NCBI GenBank assembly: GCA_024742665.1
Contig: JANSYA010000012.1
Location: 1-64,000 of the forward strand
Reading direction: 5' to 3'
DNA length: 64,000 bases
Source: a bacterium
Lineage (GTDB): Bacteria > Spirochaetota > Leptospiria > Leptospirales > Leptonemataceae
Part shown: piece after piece, positions 26,701 to 35,700 of the stretch
How the letters are laid out: each line of letters starts with the position of its first letter
Numbering within the stretch: position 1 is the stretch's first letter
Made by a program: the position numbers and the translations under genes
The notes under the pieces: model-generated
Database searches by the model: none
Told to the model about the DNA's origin: nothing
The model's input: the letters and a program-made list of their open reading frames with translations, nothing else

Positions 26701-29700
26701 AGAGCTGATTCGCGAAAATATGCTCGATACGACGAAGCTGCTCGCGACCGTCTTGAATCGCATGAATCAAATCGAGGACCTGCCTGGCTTCGATTCGAGT
26801 CGCACTCACGATCTGGTCAGCACCCAGCGCGCTGATTATTTACGCTCCGTTTCTGAGCGTCGCAGCGCCGACGCCGAGATCGCTCGCAGCTCGCTGCTGC
26901 TGACTCATGTGCGCGGTCTGGAAGATGCGAAGACCCGCGCCGCTGCTCTGGAATCCACACTGACCGCCGCCGGCGATCTGAGCCTGCTGTCGGTCGAAAA
27001 TCTTGCGAATGTATTTATCGATGCGGAAGCCGCGTTGATTACCCGCACCGCGTCGAGCGTCGAAGAACAGAGCTTCGATCGCACGATTCAAATCTTCGAT
27101 GCGCTCAAGAACGATCGCGATGTCTACGCTACCGCTCTGGCTGATTACGATGCCGCCGTTGCGGCGGCTGTTGCGACGCCCGCGGAGCTGGAAACTCTGC
27201 GCGCCGCTGCGGCCCTGGCCGGTGATAGCGTGCGCAGCCTGACCGGACTGTTGATTACGAATCTGCGCGGCGAAGAAGCAGTGCGCTCGGCGACCGTGCA
27301 GGGGCTGCTGGATCCCTCCGCCGCCCGCACGCCGGAAGAGGTCGCCGTTGAACAGCAGAGTGCGATCACCGAACTGGACGAACGCGCGCTGGAACTGGCC
27401 CGCGACGCCGCCGATGATCTGGTGGCCTACTTAGAAGCCGGTCGCGAGACCGCGTATGCCGATTTACTGAAAGGCGCGAACGACGCCGCCGATGCCGTAG
27501 CCGGCGCTCCCCGCACCGATGGCGGGGCCCTGGCGATGAGCGCTGTCGCCGGCCGCGATTTTATGCGCGCCGCAATCGTGCGGGATTGGCTGCTTTCGAA
27601 CAGCGACTGGGTCGCCGAGGCGAACGCAGCGCCGACGCCGGCCGATCCGCGAACTGTCGCCGAGAAATGGGATCTGCTGCTCGACGGCGTTCGCAGTCTC
27701 GCGGCCGATTCCGAATATTTTGAAGCTTTCGCCGCGGCGATTCCCGCCGACTCTTTCGATCAGTGGGTCGTTGACTTCCAGGCGGATCGCCAGGCGCTAT
27801 TGGCAGAGCTTGATACGGTGCTCGGCGCTCCCGATGGAGCGAGCCTGGCCTCGGCCTACGATGCAATGAGTCTCGCGGATCGCGAAGCTCTCGCACGCTA
27901 CGGCCTGGTTACGCCGACCGCCCTGCGCTCCGATCTGACGGTGGTACGCCGCGCGATCGACCAGGATATTCAAAGCCTGGCCACGAATTTTAGAAATATC
28001 TTTCTGCGCGAAAGCACCTACGATACGAGTCGCGAACTGGCGAATCTTTCCCGGGACCTGAGCGCGAAGAGCGACAGCCTGAGCATCTTAAGCGGCGAAC
28101 GCGAGCTTCTACTGGGCGATGTGGCGGCATTGGACGCGCAGATCGCGGTGGAACTGGACCCGGTGATCCTGGCGAATCTCACCGCGCAGCGCGACCTCGT
28201 GCAGGCGCGGGTCGACAATCTAACGCCGCGCGTGACGACCCTGACGAACGAAATCGCCGCTCTGGAAACGGACTATCGCGAAGCAGCGAATCGTCTGCGT
28301 GAAATTCAACAACCCGGATCCAGCTCGCCGTTAATGAGCGTAGCGCACAATCTGATCGCGAATGAAGCGGAAGGCGTGCAACTGCTCGGTCGCCTGGGCG
28401 AACAGCCCCGCGTGCCGGAAGTCGCCCTGCGCGATCCTTCCGGGCAGGAAGTGGCCGATCGCCTGAAAGCCATCGTTGGTTTCTATCAGACTGACGCCAC
28501 TGGCGCGATTCTCCGGGACAACAGCGATGTGCCTCTGGTCAGCGCTGAGTTCCAGGCCCGGGGCATTAGCGATCCGGGCGCTGCGCTGGAAAGCGTGCTC
28601 GCCGGCAATCAGCGCGGCGATGATCTGGAGCGCTGGGCAAACCGTTTGATCGACTGGATTCAGGACCCGGCGAATAGCGCCGAAGCCGAACCGGAATTGC
28701 ACGCTTCCGTCGGTCTGCTGGCGAACGCCCTGCAGGCCTATCGCGACGCGGTGGCTTTCATTGAAAATCGCGATAAAGATTCCGTGACCATTGAAGCCGA
28801 CGCCGAAGCTGCGAAAGAAAACGCTACGGCGATGATGGCGAAACTGCGCCAGCTGCAAACCTTCGAAGCGAAGCTGAGGGAAGCGGCGGAGCAGGCCCGC
28901 CTGACTGACGGCGGCGACCCGGTGGCGGCGGTGCTGGCCGTGCTCGAAGCGCCGGAAAACGCGAATATCTTTCATTTGTTTCATGGCACCGATTTGTCGG
29001 GCCAATTCGACGGTCGGGCGGACCTGCTTTTGCAAGAACGCACGGATCTGCTGTTTCGGATGGGGGAGTCTCTGCGCGAAAACCGTCGCAATCAATATCT
29101 GACTGTTGTCTCCGATTCTTTCGCGAGCGCTCTCGAATCTTATATGAACGCGGCCGCTGTTGCCGCGGATCCCACGACGGTCGCGGTTCCGGACCGCGCT
29201 GATTTTTTCGCGGCGCATCCGGAGCTTTCATCGGCTTCCACGCTGACGACAATCAACAGCATCCCGGTCGATCAAGACTTTCGCGCGAACCTCATGAATT
29301 GGGTGGCCGGTGCGCCCGCCGTGAGCGCGATCTATCGTGATGCGGCTCTGGCGGCTCTGGCTGAAACGCCGGAAACCGGCGCCGTTTTGAAGACCGCGGT
29401 GCTTACGCGCCTGACGGCGCTCGAAAACGAAGTCAACGCGACGATGGATTTCTATCTGAGCGATATGGAATTCGTAGCTCTGCGAGACGCCACTGTGCGC
29501 GTCGACGACAGCGTCGCGAACGCACTGGCCGGCCTGATGGGGCTTTCGCCGGAAGAAATGGAACGCATGGAGTCCGAGGTTTATGAGCGCGAACTGAACC
29601 GTGCTCTGTATATCGCCTCCGTCAGCGATCAATTCGTCGCGGCGGACTATCCCGCGGAACTTGCGGAATTCATTTTGATTCAAGGGTTTTCCCAGGCGAC

Positions 29701-32700
29701 CGACCGCCAGGCGGCCTTCCTGGCCGCGTCCACTTCGGATATCGCCGCCGAGCGGGATGCCGCGACGCTGGACTTGCGCGGCCTGACCGGCGACTTCGCA
29801 CGCTACGCGCTGGCTCTGAATTTCGAAAACTATCGCCAGGCGACGCCGGCTCAATCGATCGAAGGCGTCGTCGACGCGGCTCGCGCGAACGGCGACGTAG
29901 TTTATCTCGGAGAGTACTTAGCGGCTTATATGGCCGATGGCAATCTCGATGCGGCTTTGTTGCCGGACAGCGGGAGCCTGCTATTTGATCGCGCCGCGCG
30001 TCATGAATATGTCCGCCTGCACGGCGACGGAGCCGCCGCGGGCGGTATGCACAATCTCGACGAAAGCCGTTATCTGGGAGATTTCGCCGATTATATTCAA
30101 ATTAGCATGCTCGCCGATTTCGCGGATCGCAGCGGCTTCGTGCTGACCGGAGCCACCGAAGCCGAACGTCGTGCGAACTATCGCGTGAATTTTGAAGCGG
30201 CTCTCGACGACGCGGCTTATACGCGCGACGGGAATACGCTGCGGAATCGTCTGCTCTCTTCGCAGCAGATCGACCGCCTCTTCGACCTGGCTTTCGCGAA
30301 AGTCGATCTGAGTCTCGACGTCGCTGTATTCTTACCCGACCTGGTGGACGGCGTTGATCCCGCGGTGGCTGTGCCCACTGCTGATCAAGAACTGCCGCCG
30401 GAACTGTTCGCGATCGCCGGCTATGACAGCGCCGATCCCCGGGCCGTTCTCGCGGGCGTGAACCCCGGCTACCAGCGGGCCCTGGCGGTCATTGAAAGCA
30501 CAAACTCGCTGCGACCGGGCGATGTCACCGCGCCTCTGGGCGCGACGGCGGCTGAATTAGACGCCATTATTGAACGTGCCGGGTATACCGGCGCCGCGGC
30601 TCTGGCTGCGGCCGATCGAGACGTCGTGCATGCGGCCCTGCAAGCGCGGATCGCCGGCGCGTATTTCGTGGGCGCGGGCGTTGCTGACGCTTCCGGCGCT
30701 CTGGCGGTTCTGCGAGCGGAGCGTGCGGCCCAGGCCCTCGCCGGCGACGCCGACGCGCTGAGCGATACGCAGTTGCTGCTCGCATCCGGTACGATCGAAC
30801 GCCTGGAAGCCCGCGTGGAAGCGGCGATTGCGACCGCGGCGCCCGAGCTGGCCGATCGCCGCAATGAAGTCGCACTGGCTCTGGCGGAAAGCCTGTACGT
30901 CGACCGCGGCGTAGCGGCGGGTTATTCTGCGGCCGTAAGCGATCTCTTTACTCAGGCTCCCGGTTTGCAGGACGCGCTCGAAGCGCTGACCGGTTCCGGA
31001 CAGATGTCGGCGGACCTGGCCGGCGTGCTGATTCGGGATCGCGCCTTAATCGAACAGTACCTCACCACGATCCAGGAAAGCGATGCGGAGCGCGACTATG
31101 TCGAAAATCTCTTCGCGGATCAATCTCAGATGCTGTCGGCTGCGGGACTGGACGTGCGTTCGGAGCTTTCGCGTAACGCGCAGCTGAACCAACTCGAAGC
31201 GCAGCGGCGAAGCGCGGCTCTGCTGGCGACGCTGGAAGACGGACAGGCCGTGCAGCGCCAGCGGGCTCGCCTGTGGAGCGATGAGCTGATCGGCGTCGAG
31301 TCGCTGGTGAGCTTCGCCAAAACGCGCGGCGACGATCCGGATTTGAACCGTTTCGTAAGCTATCGCAGCTACGTCGGCTCCGAAGTTTCTTATCAAGAAG
31401 CGGATTACCAGGAGTATCTGGCGGGCGGTCCCGACCCGGTGAAATCATACGATGAATTTCACAGCGCGCGCGTTCTGAATACCACGACGTTGGATCTCGA
31501 TCCCCGAACGCTGTTGAATCAGTCTCAGAACGACTGGATGGAAACTCTGCGCAGCGATCAGGCCAATATGGTGGATCGCACGGTGGACCTTGATGACGAC
31601 GGCGACGCCGCGAACGACCCGCAGATTGTGATCGTGCGTTCGGTTTCGAATGAAGAAGACCGCATCGCCGCCGGCAACAAGAACCAGCAGCTGGAATATA
31701 TGTACCAGGAGAACCTGGCGAATAACTATCTCGAAGCGACGACTCGACTGAATGCGGCCTTCGTGAGCGTCTTCCAGTCGGCCAGCGTCGCCGGCGGTCG
31801 CGGCGACACGGCTTCGCTCGAAGACTTCAGCGATAAAGTCGCGGCGGCCGGTTACGACATTGCGGCCGCTGCCGGCGTGAATGATCTGTCGGCGCTGGAA
31901 AGCATCTTACAGGATGCGACTGATCGCGCGGCTCAGGTCAGCGACAGCGTATTGCAGCAAAAGCGCGATTCCGTCAACGGAGTGCTCGCGCAATTCGCTC
32001 AGAGCGAGCAGGAGTTCGCGGACAGCGCGCGTCGCAAGCACATCGCCCGCGTGGGTGAATTCCAATTTGTTACCGATACCTATCAGCCGATCGCCGATGA
32101 GCTTGAGGCGGCCGAAGCGGAATTCGCCGCGGCGACTCAGGTAGGCGACGGTCTGCAGAACCAATTCGAAGCGGCCAACGTCGCCTATGTCGCGGACCTG
32201 AACGAGCTGGCTGATCGCTACCAGAGCCTCACGGTCGCCAGCGACGAATACGAACAGCGTCAGGCGGTGCTTGAATTCGCCGAGACGCCTTATCTGCTCG
32301 CTTCGATCGATACCAATACCGCGTCGAGCGATCAGCAGTCTCAGGACGGCTTTTCGGCCGACGCACGCGAAGAGTTTGAGCTCGCTCGCCGGGCCTTAGA
32401 AGCCGCACAGGCAAACTTAGACGAGGCCGCCTTTAAGGTTCGGACCGAAGCGCGCCTGGACGATCTGCAGACTCTGATTGCGGCCATCGACGGCGGAACG
32501 AGCTACGCCGTTCTGGACGACGCGGAACGCGACGAGCTGTTTGAATTGCGTCAGCGCCAGTTCGACGACGCGGCTGCTCTGAGCGCCGCCGATCTGACCC
32601 GCTTGAACGATCTCCATCTACGCGAAGTGCATGAAACCTACGGCGACGTGCTGGAAGCCCGCGGCGATCACCTGCGGCATTCGCTGCGGATGGTGCGCGT

Positions 32701-35700
32701 GCAGAAAGCCCGCGAAATCATCGGCGCGGAAATCGAAAAGCGTCGCGCGATCGCGGAGCAGCGCCGCCAGGCTTTTGAATCAGAGCTGGGAAGCGCGTTC
32801 GGAAATTTCACTGACGAAGACGAAATCAAGAACCGGAACGTCGTATACCAGCGATTGGTCAGCTTACACCAGTCCAATACTACGGAGTTCTTCGAAGAGT
32901 TCCGCGGTTGGTTTACTCTGATCGGCGACGATGTGCCTGATGACGAGCATCAGTATACGAAAAGCGGTCCGCAGAACAACCTTCGGGACGGCAGGAACTA
33001 TGTTGATCGGGAAATCTCTGATTTCGAACGCGCCGCGATCGTGGCGTGGGGCGAAGCCGGCGGTCGTCTCACGGAGTTCGCGACTTTTGGCACGATCTAT
33101 ATGCCGTATCTCAGCAAGCTGGGCGAGAAGGACATCGCCTGGGAAGAGCTGGATGTAACGAAGAAGATCTTTATCCCGATGATCGTGACCGGCACCGGCA
33201 TGATGACGGCGGGCTCGGCCCTGATGGCTTCGTTCTTCGGTTTTATCGCTGGCTCACTGATGTTCAGCGCGGGCGCCAGTATGGTCGCCGCCGGTTCGGT
33301 TCAGATCGCAACGAAGCAGGCGATCTACGATGGCAAGCGCAGCGAAGCGGACGACCTGCTGACGAACGCCCAGAATTCCGCTCACATTGCTTCGGTCTTG
33401 AAAGTTCTGAATAAACAAAACGACTTCGAAGAAGCGCTCGGCAACCTCGAATATTTCACCAAAGCGCCGGACCTGGAAACGGCCAAAGAACGGATCATTC
33501 AGTGGGGCGCCCAGCACTGGGATTCCCAGGCGATGGGCACCGATGTCGCGGGCACCAGGCTCTACGACATTACGGAAGAGGATCTCATCTATCTTTTCGA
33601 TAGCGCCGTAGGTACAGACTTCTTTGATTCGAACGGCAACTCTATGAACCCCACCCAGGAGCAGATCGACGACGCCCTGGACGTGAACGATCAGAGCGAG
33701 CAGGTTGAATTCAAAGACGCCTTCGGCCGTCGCTATGATCCGGCGGGCCTGCGCTTCGATAAACCGGGCGATCTGGTCGACGGCGTCTATCGCGGAGGCG
33801 GGCTGGACTATGTTCGCATTCGCGTAACCCGTCACAACGGCAATTGGCGCTACGGCTATGCGCCGATCATCGCCGACGACGCGCCCGAAAGCACTGTCTT
33901 CGATTTGAGCAAGGTGCTCGACGTGACCACTCAGCACGGGATCGACTTGCGCGATATTCGCCGGGATCGCTATCTGGCGGCGGGGGAAGCGGCTGTGGCC
34001 GGCGACGGCGATCGCAGCCTGGTGCTGAAAGATCGTGACGATGTCTTTCAAGATCTCTTTGAGAACGCGGCGGCGCGCGTAGACGGCGGCCGTGAATTTT
34101 CCGGCTATCGTCTGGTTTACGAAGACTATCAGCGAAACCAGCGCGAAGTGCTGGAACGCGAACTGGCGCAGAGTCGCGAACTACAGCTACAGGAGTGGGA
34201 TCTGCGCGAGCAAGAGCTGAACGATCGCTACGCACGCTGGGATCGCAAGATGCAAACGCTGCTGTCAGCCGGCACGGACCAGTGGGGCCGCGTGAACGAT
34301 AACTATCTGCAAGAGTGGCGCATATGGGAGCGCACTCACGACGATAAAGTCGAGCAGGGTGTTCTTACCTGGGAAGAGAAGATTCGCGATCACTATACCG
34401 AACGCACGGACTGGGAAAACGACGTGCGCCAGACGGCCGCTGAGAAATCTGCGGAAGCCGTTCTGACGCAGGCCGTCCAGGATCTGAATTCGCAAATCAG
34501 CGCCGTTGAACAAAGCCTCGGCATGGATTTCGAAGAGCTGAACGCGACTTCGGCGGTCAATGCGGTTATCGACGAAATCCGGCGTTCCCAGCCGCAGCAA
34601 ACCGAGCAGCTGCAACGTATCAACGACAGCGTATCGGAATTCAGTACGCGCATCGATCTTTCGTCGGCGACCGGCGCGAATATCGGCGCCGCGATCGCGG
34701 GCGTGAGCTCGGATTTCCGGGAAGAGGCGCGCATTTATCAGCGGCAGATGAAGACCCTGGCGAACGTCAAGGCCGCCGAACAGTACCGACGCATGCTGAA
34801 GCTCTTTGAAGATCAGATGCAGGTGCAGAACCAGCAGATCGCCGATAATACGGCCTCGGCGGCGCTGGCCTCGGGCTTCGTCGACGGACCTGGCGCGTTC
34901 ACCAAAACCGCCGGCATCTCGGGCGCGAAGCGTTCTGTAGATAAATACACCTGGTTCGATACGCAGACTGTGATCACCGAACAGCTGAGTCTGAACGGCT
35001 TCTCCCGGCTGGGCGAGGCGGAGCTGATCAGCTTCCTCGGTTCCAAGAGCACCTACGAAATCGATCTCTATTTCCAGACGCAGCAATTGGCGACGCGTGC
35101 GGTATTTGAACGCATCATCGGTAAGAATCCCGCGGAGCGCGGCAAGTCGCGCGACGTCGAAGTGATTGGTCTCTTCGGCCAATGGGTCGGCGCCGGCAAA
35201 GTCGAAGCCGATGAAGAAGCGGGCACTGAAGCAGTAGACGGCTTCGGCGAACTTGGCTCCGAAGGTCAGCGTCCCGGTGGCAAAAAGAAAGGTTTCTTTC
35301 CGCAGCTGCGGCAGGCCGCTGAGGAACTCGCCGAGAAGGATCAGGAATATCTGAGCGACTTGCAGGGCCCGCCCTTCTTGCAGGCAGTCACCGGCGTATT
35401 CAACGGTCTGAATCCGCTGATGATGGTCGCAAACACCGCGCAGAATATCAAAGTCGCGACGATCAACGGCAAGGAACTCGAAGACGTCCTGTGGGCGAAT
35501 ATTCTGAACCTGGGCAAGCAGATCGGCGTGGCCGTCGGCGCGGCCTTGCTGTCGATGACCGGCGTGGGTATGGGCGTCGCCGCGGGTCTGGTTTTAACCA
35601 CCGTTAGTAATATGATCCAGGCGGATCCGACCACGGGTGAAATCGGCTTCGCCGCGACGCCGCAGGCTCTGATGAGTTCGGCTCTCGCCGTAGTCGGCGC